This document shows positions 35,166 to 43,548 of a DNA stretch of 64,000 bases, piece by piece (position 1 is the stretch's first letter; each line of letters opens with the position of its first letter). A program made the translations under genes and the position numbers. Source of the stretch: Microbulbifer bruguierae (lineage in GTDB: Bacteria > Pseudomonadota > Gammaproteobacteria > Pseudomonadales > Cellvibrionaceae); the NCBI RefSeq assembly GCF_029869925.1, contig NZ_CP118605.1, forward strand, positions 3,066,001 to 3,130,000. The letters are read 5' to 3'. Below the pieces are notes generated by a model. It made no database searches, had not been told where the DNA came from, and saw nothing but the letters and a program-made list of their open reading frames with translations.

Positions 35166-36038
35166 TCAGGCTCGGTTGCGCTGGACGATTCCCATCAATT
35201 TGTAGAGTAGCTGCGCAGCGCCGAACTCGTAGGCATGGAAGCCTTCGATCGGCGCGAACTCCAGCAGGTCAAAGCCGATGATCTCTCGCTGCCTGGCGAC
35301 GGATTCGAACAGATTCAGGGTCTGGTACCAGCCCAGTCCCCCCGGTACCGGGGTGCCGGTGGAGGGGAAGACGGATGGATCCATGCCGTCGATATCCAGG
35401 GTGAAGAACACCTTGCTGGGGAAGTTTTCCGGCAGCTCGAAAGACTGCACCTGGGTGGGTACCAGCTGGTGTGCGTCGAGATAGCCAACGTTGTATTGCT
35501 CGCGCGCATCCATCTCTTCTTCGCAGTAGGCGCGAATGCCCAGCTGGAACAGGGGCACACCGGCCTCACAGACCAGACGCATGACGCTGGCGTGGCTGTG
35601 CTTGTGACCTTCATAGCGGTCGCGCAGATCGGCGTGGGCGTCGATCTGGACCACACCAAAGTCGGTGATACCGGCATCCAGGTAGCCCTTGATGATGCCC
35701 CAGGTGACGGAGTGCTCGCCGCCGATACCGACGGGCATTTTGCCCATGGACAGGATTTCGCGGGTGGCGCTGGCGATATTTTCCATCACCTGCTCGGCGG
35801 GGCCGCTGACGTCGACGGCGTCGCGGGTGTAGATCCCGAGATCACAGGGCTTGGAAAAGTTGTCGTAGGTTTCCAGCTGGTGGGAGGCTTCAATGATCGC
35901 CGCCGGGCCCTTGCCGGTGCCGCCACCGTAGGAGACGGTCTCCTCATAGGGGATAGGCAGAATGTGGAACAGGGCGTCTTCCGGTTTCGGTTGTTCGATT
36001 TCGGAGCCGAGGAAAATGTTGGGGTCTTCAGTGTGCAT
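35166..36038 (-). CDS. speB: Agmatinase
   Basis: A 290-residue member of the ureohydrolase family, hydrolysing agmatine to putrescine and urea. Manganese ligands are visible in GGEHSVTWG, QIDAHADLRD and LDIDGMDPS. Last gene of the polyamine block: the arginine decarboxylase upstream makes agmatine. It is separated from nspC by a palindromic repeat, so it might be transcribed separately. Confidence 0.93.
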   Translation of the reverse strand: MHTEDPNIFLGSEIEQPKPEDALFHILPIPYEETVSYGGGTGKGPAAIIEASHQLETYDNFSKPCDLGIYTRDAVDVSGPAEQVMENIASATREILSMGKMPVGIGGEHSVTWGIIKGYLDAGITDFGVVQIDAHADLRDRYEGHKHSHASVMRLVCEAGVPLFQLGIRAYCEEEMDAREQYNVGYLDAHQLVPTQVQSFELPENFPSKVFFTLDIDGMDPSVFPSTGTPVPGGLGWYQTLNLFESVARQREIIGFDLLEFAPIEGFHAYEFGAAQLLYKLMGIVQRNRA

Positions 36039-36092
36039 GATCGTATCTCTAGTGCAGTGGTCGGGCCCTGTTTGTGGCTCGGATTGACCTGT

Positions 36093-36164
36093 GGTGGCGG
36101 CAAAGTAGCGGGTGCGGGTTTTCAGGACCGCTGTGAACCCATCCCCCGGTGCTTCACCGCCACC
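36093..36164. repeat. Intergenic imperfect palindrome, short family copy D
   Basis: Begins GGTGGCGGCAAAGTAGCGGG and ends with CACCGCCACC (36155-36164), which pairs with the start. It shares ACGGGTTTTCAGGA-like arm sequence and the core CCGCTGTGAACCCATCCC with copies A and B but lacks the long right arm. Lies between nspC and speB. Confidence 0.75.
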
Positions 36165-36199
36165 GTTCTCGCATCAAGGCGAGAAGCGGCGGACTTGAA

Positions 36200-37393
36200 T
36201 TAAGAAAGGCGACCTTTAAAGTCCTCATAACCAAATTCTTTAACGAGCCTGAGCTCATCGGTATCGGAATTCCAAAGAGCAATCGAAGGCAGTGGAATAC
36301 CGTTGAAGGTATTGGTCTTGACCATGGTGTAGTAGGCCATTTCTTCAAACACAATCCGGTCGCCGATATTCAGTGGCTCGGCAAAACTGTATTCACCGAT
36401 GCGATCGCCGGCGAGACAGCTCTGTCCTCCCAGTTGGTAACTGTGTGGAAGTTCTTCCGGCAGTGACGCACCGGTAATTTCCGGGCGGTACGGCATTTCA
36501 ATCACGTCCGGCATGTGGCAGGTAGCTGACACGTCGAGAATCGCCTGATTTTTTCCGTTCCAGGTCAGGTCAATAACTTCGCCAACCAGTACACCGCAGA
36601 ACAGTGCCACAGCTTCACCCGGTTCCAGGTAGACCTGTACATCGTGCTTTTCAGAAAACGCTTTTACCGCAGCGATCAGCTCTTCCACCTGGTAGTCACC
36701 GCGGGTGATATGGTGGCCGCCGCCGAAGTTGATCCACTCCATCTGCGGAATCAGATCCCCGAACTTGGCCTCCACCGCCGCAATGGTGCGCTCCAGCGGT
36801 TTGAAATCCTGTTCGCACAGCGTGTGGAAGTGCAGGCCGCTGATACCGGTGAGGTCTTCGCCTTCAAACAGCGAGCGTACGATGCCCAGGCGCGAGCAGG
36901 GTGCGCAGGGATCGTAGATCGGCGTGTGGCCTTCGGAGTGCTCTGGGTTGATACGCAAACCGAATTGCAATTCAGGGCGTTTTTCCTGTGCTTCCAGGCA
37001 CATTGATTTGTAACGCTTCCACTGCGAGAAGGAATTGAAAATCACATGGTGAGCAAATTCGAGGATTTCCTTCAGCTCCTGCTCCTTATAGCCGGCGCTG
37101 AATACATGCACTTCTTTGCCTAGATCCTTGCCGCCGTACTCCTCAAAACCCAGTTTTGCCTCGTTGATACCGCTGGCACAGGTGCCGGAAAGATATTCAG
37201 CAACAATATGTCCGATGCTGAACATGGAAAATGCCTTTAGCGCGGCCAACACTTTTGCACCGCTGCGCTTTTGCACATCGGCGAGCACGGCGAGGTTTTC
37301 ACGCAGGGCGATTTCATCCACCACGAAGCAGGGCGTGGACACCCGGCTGGGGTCAAATTCGCCGAAGTAGTCTTTGCGGGGCGTCAGATCCAT
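36200..37393 (-). CDS. nspC: Carboxynorspermidine/carboxyspermidine decarboxylase
   Basis: A 397-residue fold-III PLP decarboxylase that turns carboxyspermidine (or carboxynorspermidine) into spermidine (norspermidine). PLP lysine K53 lies in VLAALKAFSMFSI. GLRINPEHSEGHTPIYDPCAPCSRLGI, INFGGGHHITRGDY, YLEPGEA and the substrate-binding CHMPDVIEMPYRP are typical of the family. The ATG at 37393 is used; an in-frame TTG lies 30 bases further upstream. The dehydrogenase gene before it is followed by a hairpin terminator, so its expression may be partly attenuated. Confidence 0.92.
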   Translation of the reverse strand: MDLTPRKDYFGEFDPSRVSTPCFVVDEIALRENLAVLADVQKRSGAKVLAALKAFSMFSIGHIVAEYLSGTCASGINEAKLGFEEYGGKDLGKEVHVFSAGYKEQELKEILEFAHHVIFNSFSQWKRYKSMCLEAQEKRPELQFGLRINPEHSEGHTPIYDPCAPCSRLGIVRSLFEGEDLTGISGLHFHTLCEQDFKPLERTIAAVEAKFGDLIPQMEWINFGGGHHITRGDYQVEELIAAVKAFSEKHDVQVYLEPGEAVALFCGVLVGEVIDLTWNGKNQAILDVSATCHMPDVIEMPYRPEITGASLPEELPHSYQLGGQSCLAGDRIGEYSFAEPLNIGDRIVFEEMAYYTMVKTNTFNGIPLPSIALWNSDTDELRLVKEFGYEDFKGRLS

Positions 37394-37426
37394 ATCAATT
37401 TTTCTTACAGCTTCAATTGGCAAAAA

Positions 37427-37448
37427 TCCCGGGCCTTGCGGCCCGGGA
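37427..37448 (-). terminator. Hairpin terminator between the dehydrogenase gene and nspC
   Basis: A 9-bp perfect stem (TCCCGGGCC / GGCCCGGGA) with a 4-base loop and TTTTTG on the minus strand. It lies about 12 bases after the dehydrogenase stop. It would reduce read-through into nspC. Confidence 0.75.
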
Positions 37449-37459
37449 CTGGCGGTCTC

Positions 37460-38659
37460 TTAGACGAATGGCTTGTCGAGCCAGGTTTCCTGCCAGGGCA
37501 GGCCGTACTTGTTCAGGTCGTCCATAAAAGGATCCGGGTCCAGCTGTTCCATGTTCCACACACCGGGCTTCATCCACTTGCCTTCCATCATCATCTTGGC
37601 ACCGATCATGGCCGGTACACCGGTGGTGTAGGAAATCGCCTGGGACTGGACTTCCTTGAAGCACTCCTGGTGGTCGCAGATGTTGTAGACGTAGTAAATC
37701 TTGTCTTCGCCACCACCCTGCGGGGTACCCTTGATGATGTTGCCGATACAGGTCTTGCCCTTGGTCAGCGGACCGAGGCTCGCCGGGTCGGGCAGCAGTG
37801 CCTTCAGGAACTGGATCGGAACAATCTGCTGGCCCTGGAATTCGATCGGCTCGATGCTGGTCATGCCCACGTTCTGCAGTACTTCCAGGTGCTTCAGGTA
37901 GCTGGCACCGAAGGTCATCCAGAAGCGCGCGCGCTCGATTTCCGGGTAGTGCTTGGAGAGAGACTCCAGCTCTTCGTGGTACAGCAGGTAAAGATCCTTT
38001 TCACCGATACCCTCGGGGAATTCGAATACGCGCTTTTCTTCCATCGGCTTGGTGGTCACCCACTGACCGTTTTCCCAGTAGCGACCATTCGCGGTAATTT
38101 CACGAATATTGATTTCCGGGTTGAAGTTGGTCGCAAACGGCAGGCCGTGATCGCCCGCGTTGCAGTCGAGAATGTCCAGGGTCTTGATCCGGTCGAAGTG
38201 GTGCTTCTTCGCATAGGCGGTGAAGACACTGGTGACACCCGGATCGAAGCCACTGCCGAGCAGCGCCATCAGGCCGGCTTTCTCGAACTTGTCCTGGTAG
38301 GCCCACTGCCAGCTGTACTCGAACTTCGCCTCTTCTGGCGGCTCGTAGTTGGCGGTGTCCAGATAGTGCACGCCGGTTTCCAGGCACGCATCCATGATGT
38401 GCAGATCCTGGTAGGGCAGTGCTACGTTGATGACCATGTCGGGCTTGACCTTCTCGATCAGCGCGACCATTTCGCTCACGTTATCGGCGTCCACTTCTGC
38501 GGTATTGATTTTGCGCGGCAGCATATCGGCAATTTTGTCGCACTTGGATTTGGTGCGGCTGGCGAGGGTAATGTTCTCGAACACTTCCTCTACTTGCGCA
38601 CACTTGTGTGCTACCACCTGACCGACGCCACCGGCGCCGACAATCAGAACGTTGGCCAT
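37460..38659 (-). CDS. Carboxynorspermidine dehydrogenase (saccharopine dehydrogenase fold)
   Basis: A 399-residue NADPH-dependent enzyme with an N-terminal Rossmann motif (MANVLIVGAGGVGQVVAHKC) and the LGSGFDPGVTSVFTAYA and IPIQFLKALLPDPASLG segments typical of carboxynorspermidine (CANSDH/LYS1-like) dehydrogenases. It condenses putrescine or diaminopropane with aspartate semialdehyde. The adjacent nspC decarboxylates the product. With speA and speB in the same block, arginine to spermidine can be made without S-adenosylmethionine decarboxylase. Confidence 0.92.
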   Translation of the reverse strand: MANVLIVGAGGVGQVVAHKCAQVEEVFENITLASRTKSKCDKIADMLPRKINTAEVDADNVSEMVALIEKVKPDMVINVALPYQDLHIMDACLETGVHYLDTANYEPPEEAKFEYSWQWAYQDKFEKAGLMALLGSGFDPGVTSVFTAYAKKHHFDRIKTLDILDCNAGDHGLPFATNFNPEINIREITANGRYWENGQWVTTKPMEEKRVFEFPEGIGEKDLYLLYHEELESLSKHYPEIERARFWMTFGASYLKHLEVLQNVGMTSIEPIEFQGQQIVPIQFLKALLPDPASLGPLTKGKTCIGNIIKGTPQGGGEDKIYYVYNICDHQECFKEVQSQAISYTTGVPAMIGAKMMMEGKWMKPGVWNMEQLDPDPFMDDLNKYGLPWQETWLDKPFV

Positions 38660-38768
38660 TTTTTTCTCCCTTTTGGGTTCTGTCAGGTTTTGTGGAACCT
38701 AGTAGATAGCATTGTGGCGAACCTGCCACCGGACCAGCGCTAGAACGTACCACTGAACCGAAAATTAA

Positions 38769-38797
38769 GGAGGGTACATATCACTAATATACCCTCC
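38769..38797 (-). terminator. Terminator of speA
   Basis: GGAGGGTA / TACCCTCC stem with an A/T-rich loop, then TTAATTTT on the minus strand, about 20 bases past the speA stop. Confidence 0.75.
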
Positions 38798-38815
38798 AAA
38801 AAAACAAGTTAAAGA

Positions 38816-40738
38816 TTATTTCTCGAAGTAGGTATACCCACTCATGCTCGCCGTGTACGTGTGCAGAATCTGTTTGCGCTGCTGCGCAGTGATTCTGCCT
38901 TCTTTCACCGCACCTTCCGCCAGTTTTCGGAAACGCTCGAACAGATCCTGCGGTGAATATTCAACGTAACTCAGCACGTCGGCAATACTGTCACCCTGAA
39001 TTTCCCGGCTGTAATCCACGTGGCCGTCTTCCTCGATCCGCACACTCACCACATTGGTATCACCAAACAGGTTGTGCAGGTCGCCCAGAGTTTCCTGATA
39101 GGCCCCCACCAGGAAGGTGCCGAGAATATATTCCTCGTGGTCCTTCAGCGCATGCAATGGCAGCGTCTTGCGCACATCCTGGCGATCGATAAAGCGGTCG
39201 ATCTTGCCGTCGCAGTCGCAGGTGATATCCGCAATGATCGCCGAACGGGTCGGCGCCTCATCCAGACGATGTACCGGCACCAGCGGGAACAGCTGGTCGA
39301 TGGCCCAGATGTCGGGCAGCGACTGGAACACGCTCATGTTCGCGTAGTAGATGTCAGACAGCACCTCCGGCAGCGCCTGCAGATCCACCGGTACAACATC
39401 CACCTCATCCAGCAGCTTGCGGATTTTCTGCGCACACTGCAAAAACAGATTCTCCGCCAGTGCGCGGTCGCGCAGGCTCACCTGGCCGTGCAGGTACAGC
39501 GCGCGGATCTCATCGCGGTAGTAGAGCGCGTCGTTGTAGCTCTCCTGCAGATTTTTCGACGTTACACTGGTCAGCGCATCATGCAGGTACTTCAACATGG
39601 GGTGCGCATCTTCACCGATGCGATCCTCTTCCAGCTCGATAGGCTCGAAGCTGGTGGTGTCGAGAATGTTGAACAGCAACACCGACGAATAGGCTACCGT
39701 CGCGCGGCCGGATTCGGTAATGATGACCGGGTGCTCAACGCCCTCGCTGTCGAGGGTGCCCATGATGGCTTCCACCACGTCCACACAGTACTCGTCCAGG
39801 GAATAGTTCTTGGAGTGGGTGTAATTGGTTTTGGAGCCATCGTAGTCCACCGCCAGGCCGCCCCCCAGGTCCAGGTAACCCATGGCTGCGCCTTCTTCCA
39901 CCAGATCCGCGTAGTAGCGGCAGGCTTCCAGCACCCCGGTGCGGATGTCGCGGATGTTCGGTACCTGCGAACCCAGGTGGTAGTGCAGCAACTTCAGGCA
40001 GTGCAGCATGTCGTGTTCACGCAGTTTATCGACCATGGCGATCAGGTCGTTACTGCCGAGGCCGAAAATACTGCGGTCGCCGCTGGTGGCGTTCCAGTAG
40101 CCGCCGACCTTGCTCGCCAGCTTTACGCGCACACCGATGTTTGGTTCAACCTGCTCGCGTTTGGCGCAGCGGATGATGGTGTCTACCTCGGAGGGGGTTT
40201 CCACCACGAAGAACACCTGTACGCCGAGGCGCTGGGCCTGGAGACCAAGGTTGATGAACTCTTCATCCTTGTAACCGTTGCACACGATCAGCGCCTCGGT
40301 GTTGTCCAGGATCGATAGTGCCGCGATCAGCTCCGCTTTACTGCCGGCTTCCAGGCCGTGGCCGAACTGGCGGCCGGCTTTGGCGATCTCTTCGATCACC
40401 TGGCACTGCTGGTTCACCTTGATCGGGAAGACGCCGCGGAACTTGTTGCGGTAGCCACAGGACTCGATGGCGCTGCGGAAGGAATTGTTGATGCGCGCGA
40501 TCTGCGCATCCAGCAGATTCTCGAAGCGCACCAACAGCGGTAGTCCCAGACCGCGCTCCATGGCGCCGTGGGCAATGTCCAGCAGGGAGACGGCATTGGT
40601 GTCGCCATTGGCGTTTTTCACCTCAACCGTTATTTCCCCGGACTGGTTCAAATTGAAATAGCCGGCACCCCAGTTGCGGATGCCATAGAGCTCTGCGGAG
40701 TCTTCGCAGGTCCAGTTTTCGATTTGTCGCTGTTTCAT
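38816..40738 (-). CDS. speA: Biosynthetic arginine decarboxylase
   Basis: A 640-residue PLP enzyme making agmatine from arginine. It shows the SpeA hallmarks RGVFPIKVNQQ (PLP lysine), GLEAGSKAEL, LHYHLGSQVPNI, YLDLGGGLAVDYDGS and ITESGRATVA. The length matches E. coli SpeA (658) closely. Start ATG at 40738, close to GAGGCGCC. It is first in the polyamine block; its 5' leader has inverted repeats (see findings). A terminator follows, so downstream genes probably have their own signals. Confidence 0.95.
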   Translation of the reverse strand: MKQRQIENWTCEDSAELYGIRNWGAGYFNLNQSGEITVEVKNANGDTNAVSLLDIAHGAMERGLGLPLLVRFENLLDAQIARINNSFRSAIESCGYRNKFRGVFPIKVNQQCQVIEEIAKAGRQFGHGLEAGSKAELIAALSILDNTEALIVCNGYKDEEFINLGLQAQRLGVQVFFVVETPSEVDTIIRCAKREQVEPNIGVRVKLASKVGGYWNATSGDRSIFGLGSNDLIAMVDKLREHDMLHCLKLLHYHLGSQVPNIRDIRTGVLEACRYYADLVEEGAAMGYLDLGGGLAVDYDGSKTNYTHSKNYSLDEYCVDVVEAIMGTLDSEGVEHPVIITESGRATVAYSSVLLFNILDTTSFEPIELEEDRIGEDAHPMLKYLHDALTSVTSKNLQESYNDALYYRDEIRALYLHGQVSLRDRALAENLFLQCAQKIRKLLDEVDVVPVDLQALPEVLSDIYYANMSVFQSLPDIWAIDQLFPLVPVHRLDEAPTRSAIIADITCDCDGKIDRFIDRQDVRKTLPLHALKDHEEYILGTFLVGAYQETLGDLHNLFGDTNVVSVRIEEDGHVDYSREIQGDSIADVLSYVEYSPQDLFERFRKLAEGAVKEGRITAQQRKQILHTYTASMSGYTYFEK

Positions 40739-41181
40739 GGCGCCTCGTTATTGAAAGAGGAACGGTCGGGCTCAGTGAGCCCCTGTCGAAGTCCGCACCG
40801 GCTGCCTCGCAGTCCCGGTAAAGGAGTGCGGTTATTCGCGGCGAACGGCAACAAACGTCTGCAACCTTCGGATTACCTGAAAAGAGATTGCAGGTTTGTT
40901 CAGGGGCTCTCAGGGGCGCGAATCTTGGGGCCTGAGTTTGCGGAAAGCAATAACTATAGAAAAGAAAAATGGCCTTTTTTTAAAGGCTAAAACTAAATTT
41001 TTATTCGGTTTTTTAGTGCAAAAAATTATATCGAGACTTTTCGGTCTGATATCTCTCCCGATCGGGACGGAATTTTGCGCTGGCAAAAAATAAAAAAAAG
41101 CGACTCACAGGAGTCGCCGGAGTAATAACCGAATTAAGCTTCGGTTGTTGGGGTAAGGGAGATCCACCCGAGAATTCGGTC
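40739..41181. other. A/T-rich intergenic region upstream of speA and behind the DUF6515 gene
   Basis: 443 bases, no gene. The left third (40739-40930), next to speA, contains inverted repeats (GAGCCCCTG 40778-40786 with CAGGGGCTC 40901-40909). The middle (40940-41090) is unusually A/T-rich for this genome. A terminator lies at 41100-41117. Confidence 0.5.
41100..41117 (-). terminator. Terminator of the DUF6515 gene at 41182
   Basis: GCGACTC / GAGTCGC stem, then a run of eight or more Ts on the minus strand; about 65 bases past the stop. Confidence 0.85.
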
Positions 41182-41901
41182 TCAGATAAAGCCCGGATTG
41201 GCCACCACGAAATAGCCGCGGCGGTGGTGGTCCCAGCGATAGTAGGTGTCGTAGGCCACAAAGTAATTGAGGCCGTTGAAGGAAACACTGACCGCAGTGC
41301 CCGGCAGAGCCTGGACAAAGGCACCAATGGGGGCCTGGGTGACCACGTAACTGGCGCCGTAGGGACGATAGAAGATGCCGTCGCTGAAGTAGTAGCCCAG
41401 GCCGCCGAAGCTCAGGCTCACGTACGTCTTGGGCAGGCGCTTCCAGCGGTAACCGTAGCCATAGTGGGTCGGGCGCCAGCGATGCTTGTGGGGGCGGTAG
41501 TGCGGCCGATGGTGGTTATCCCTGTAGCCGTGGCCATGACCGTGGCTGTCGTGTCTATCATGGCCACGATTCTTGTCGTAGCGCGGGTCGTATCCCTGGT
41601 ACCTGGTGAACTTGAGGTTGTTCTTGTCGCCGTGATCCTTGCGGTGGCCGTCGTGTCGGTCATCGCGGCGCTCATCTCGTCTATCGTTGCGCTTGTGGTC
41701 GCGATCCTGGCGGTGATTGTCCGCATCCCGGCGTTTGTTCTCGATATCGCGGATCTTGTTGTGGTGATCCCGCTGTTGTTGCACGTACTTCTGATTGCGG
41801 TCCTGGCCGCGATCGTGGTGGCGGTCGTCCCGGTCCGCCAGTGCCGGCCCGGCAGCCAGTAGCAGGCTGGCGGTGGTGATGGCAGTAATCAGTGCTTTCA
41901 T
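41182..41901 (-). CDS. DUF6515-type secreted protein with a long charged linker
   Basis: A 239-residue exported protein. Signal peptide MKALITAITTASLLLAAGPALA is cut before a highly charged, Asp/Arg/His/Lys-rich central region (residues 24-120, many RDD/DRHD units). The C-terminal domain (about 135-239) is aromatic-rich (GLGYYFSDGIFYRPYG...NGLNYFVAYDTYYRWDHHRRGYFVV), similar to the 34356-34985 protein. The start ATG at 41901 has GAGGAG 8 bases upstream. Function unknown; perhaps an envelope or biofilm structural protein. Strong terminator behind it. Confidence 0.75.
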   Translation of the reverse strand: MKALITAITTASLLLAAGPALADRDDRHHDRGQDRNQKYVQQQRDHHNKIRDIENKRRDADNHRQDRDHKRNDRRDERRDDRHDGHRKDHGDKNNLKFTRYQGYDPRYDKNRGHDRHDSHGHGHGYRDNHHRPHYRPHKHRWRPTHYGYGYRWKRLPKTYVSLSFGGLGYYFSDGIFYRPYGASYVVTQAPIGAFVQALPGTAVSVSFNGLNYFVAYDTYYRWDHHRRGYFVVANPGFI

Positions 41902-42141
41902 AGTGGCTCTCCTCAGCCGCCGGTGCGGCTTGATTTGTCCTGTGGCTGTGCGTTTTGTTACAGCTTTTCCCGGTTGTCGAAAGCCATTCTGCAAGTTGCA
42001 CACTGAATCCTTCCTGAATCATCCGTTCCGATGTGTCGGGTGGATCACGAAAACCGAATTCGACCAATGCTTCTCAATTTGTCGTCTACGTGAGCGGGGG
42101 GTAAGATGCCGCGCGAGTAACCATCTGGCGGATCCCCGGCA

Positions 42142-42990
42142 ATGCAAGTTTTTCACCATGTGGCCAGCCTGCGCGAGGCGCTGGCGGCGGCCCGCCGCGA
42201 CGGCAAGACCATCGGTTTCGTGCCCACCATGGGCAACCTTCACGACGCCCATATCGAGCTGGTCAAACTGGCCCAGTCACAGTGCGACCTGGTAGTGGTG
42301 TCTATTTTCGTCAACCGTCTGCAGTTTGGTCTGAACGAAGACTGGGACACTTACCCTCGCACTATGGAACAGGACATGGCGCGCCTGCGCGCAGCCAACT
42401 GTGATTTCCTGTTTCACCCGGATGAAAGCGAGATTTACCCAAACGGTATGGATCAGCAGACCCGCGTGGTGTGCCCGGCGATGACCGATGTGCTCTGCGG
42501 CGCAAGTCGCCCGGGGCATTTCGAGGGCGTTACCACGGTGGTCGCGAAGCTGTTTAACATCGTGCAGCCGGAGAAGGCGGTATTTGGCATCAAGGATTTC
42601 CAGCAACTGGCGGTAATCCGCCGCATGGTGGAAGACCTGTGCATGCCAGTGGAAATTGTGGCAGCGCCGGTACATCGGGAAGACGATGGCCTGGCGATGA
42701 GTTCGCGCAATGGTTATCTGACGGAAGAAGAGCGGCCGAAAGTGGCGGTTCTGAATCAGTCCCTGAACTGGGCGCGCGCTGAAATCGAAAACGGTCGCCG
42801 GGATTTTGCGACTCTGGAAGCTGAAGCGATGACGCGTATCGAGCAGGCGGGCTTCAAGGTGGATTACTTTTCCATCTGCAACAGCAAGGACCTGCAGCCT
42901 GCGGCCAATGACGATCGCGAGATCACCCTGCTGGGTGCGATGTATACCAGCGGTGCGCGCCTGATCGACAATGTTTCTCTGAGTATGTAA
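42142..42990 (+). CDS. panC: Pantothenate synthetase
   Basis: A 282-residue ATP-dependent ligase joining pantoate and beta-alanine. It has the N-terminal [10 protein letters not shown] (nucleotide-binding; usually GxLHxGH), [29 protein letters not shown] and [13 protein letters not shown]. panD lies 12 bases downstream and supplies beta-alanine. Length fits the family. Confidence 0.96.
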   Translation: MQVFHHVASLREALAAARRDGKTIGFVPTMGNLHDAHIELVKLAQSQCDLVVVSIFVNRLQFGLNEDWDTYPRTMEQDMARLRAANCDFLFHPDESEIYPNGMDQQTRVVCPAMTDVLCGASRPGHFEGVTTVVAKLFNIVQPEKAVFGIKDFQQLAVIRRMVEDLCMPVEIVAAPVHREDDGLAMSSRNGYLTEEERPKVAVLNQSLNWARAEIENGRRDFATLEAEAMTRIEQAGFKVDYFSICNSKDLQPAANDDREITLLGAMYTSGARLIDNVSLSM

Positions 42991-43002
42991 CGGAGAGAGC
43001 GT

Positions 43003-43392
43003 ATGCAAATCGAGATGCTGAAAGGCAAGCTGCACATGGCGGCGGTGACACAGGCAGAACTCTGGTATGACGGCTCCTGTGCAATCGATGAGGATCTGGT
43101 TGAGCTGGCGGGTCTGCGCGAGTTCGAAAAGATCGATATTTATAATGTTTCCAACGGCGAGCGTTTTCACACTTATGTGATTCTTGCGGAGCGCGGTTCC
43201 GGGATTATTTCCATGAATGGTGCGGCGGCGCGCCGGGTGCAGGTTAGCGACCGGATTATCATTGCAGCTTACGCACAGATGAGCGAATCGGAAGCCGATC
43301 AGTTCAAGCCAAAGCTGGTTTATCTCGATGAGAAGAACCGGGTAGAGCGGAGTACCAATACCATTCCTGTGCAGATGGCTGAGCCTGTCTAA
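43003..43392 (+). CDS. panD: Aspartate 1-decarboxylase
   Basis: A 129-residue enzyme that forms beta-alanine for pantothenate. The self-cleavage site is G24-S25 in [12 protein letters not shown], which yields the pyruvoyl cofactor. The remainder ([27 protein letters not shown]) is typical. AGAGAGCG lies upstream of the ATG; it follows panC closely, so they form an operon. Confidence 0.96.
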   Translation: MQIEMLKGKLHMAAVTQAELWYDGSCAIDEDLVELAGLREFEKIDIYNVSNGERFHTYVILAERGSGIISMNGAAARRVQVSDRIIIAAYAQMSESEADQFKPKLVYLDEKNRVERSTNTIPVQMAEPV

Positions 43393-43420
43393 TTATTTTG
43401 GTTCCGTTTTAAGCCAGTCG

Positions 43421-43452
43421 GTGGCGGCAGAGCGCCGGTGCTTGGCCGCCAC
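43421..43452 (+). repeat. Short palindromic repeat after panD, family copy G
   Basis: GTGGCGGC / GCCGCCAC (8 bp) flanks a loop with GCCGGTGCTT, as in copy D. It lies about 30 bases after panD and may act as a transcript-end hairpin. Confidence 0.55.
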
Positions 43453-43548
43453 TCAACCTCCTTAGAGGGGACCGCGGACTAGGCTTGTGACCACAAAGCC
43501 ACCCGCCTACCATGAACACAACAAAAAGGTAGGAAGCCAGTCAGAGCA

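Noticed and set aside
37271..40318. Long plus-strand frames opposite nspC, the dehydrogenase and speA
   Set aside because: All overlap confident genes and show compositional Val/His/Arg bias expected of antisense frames.
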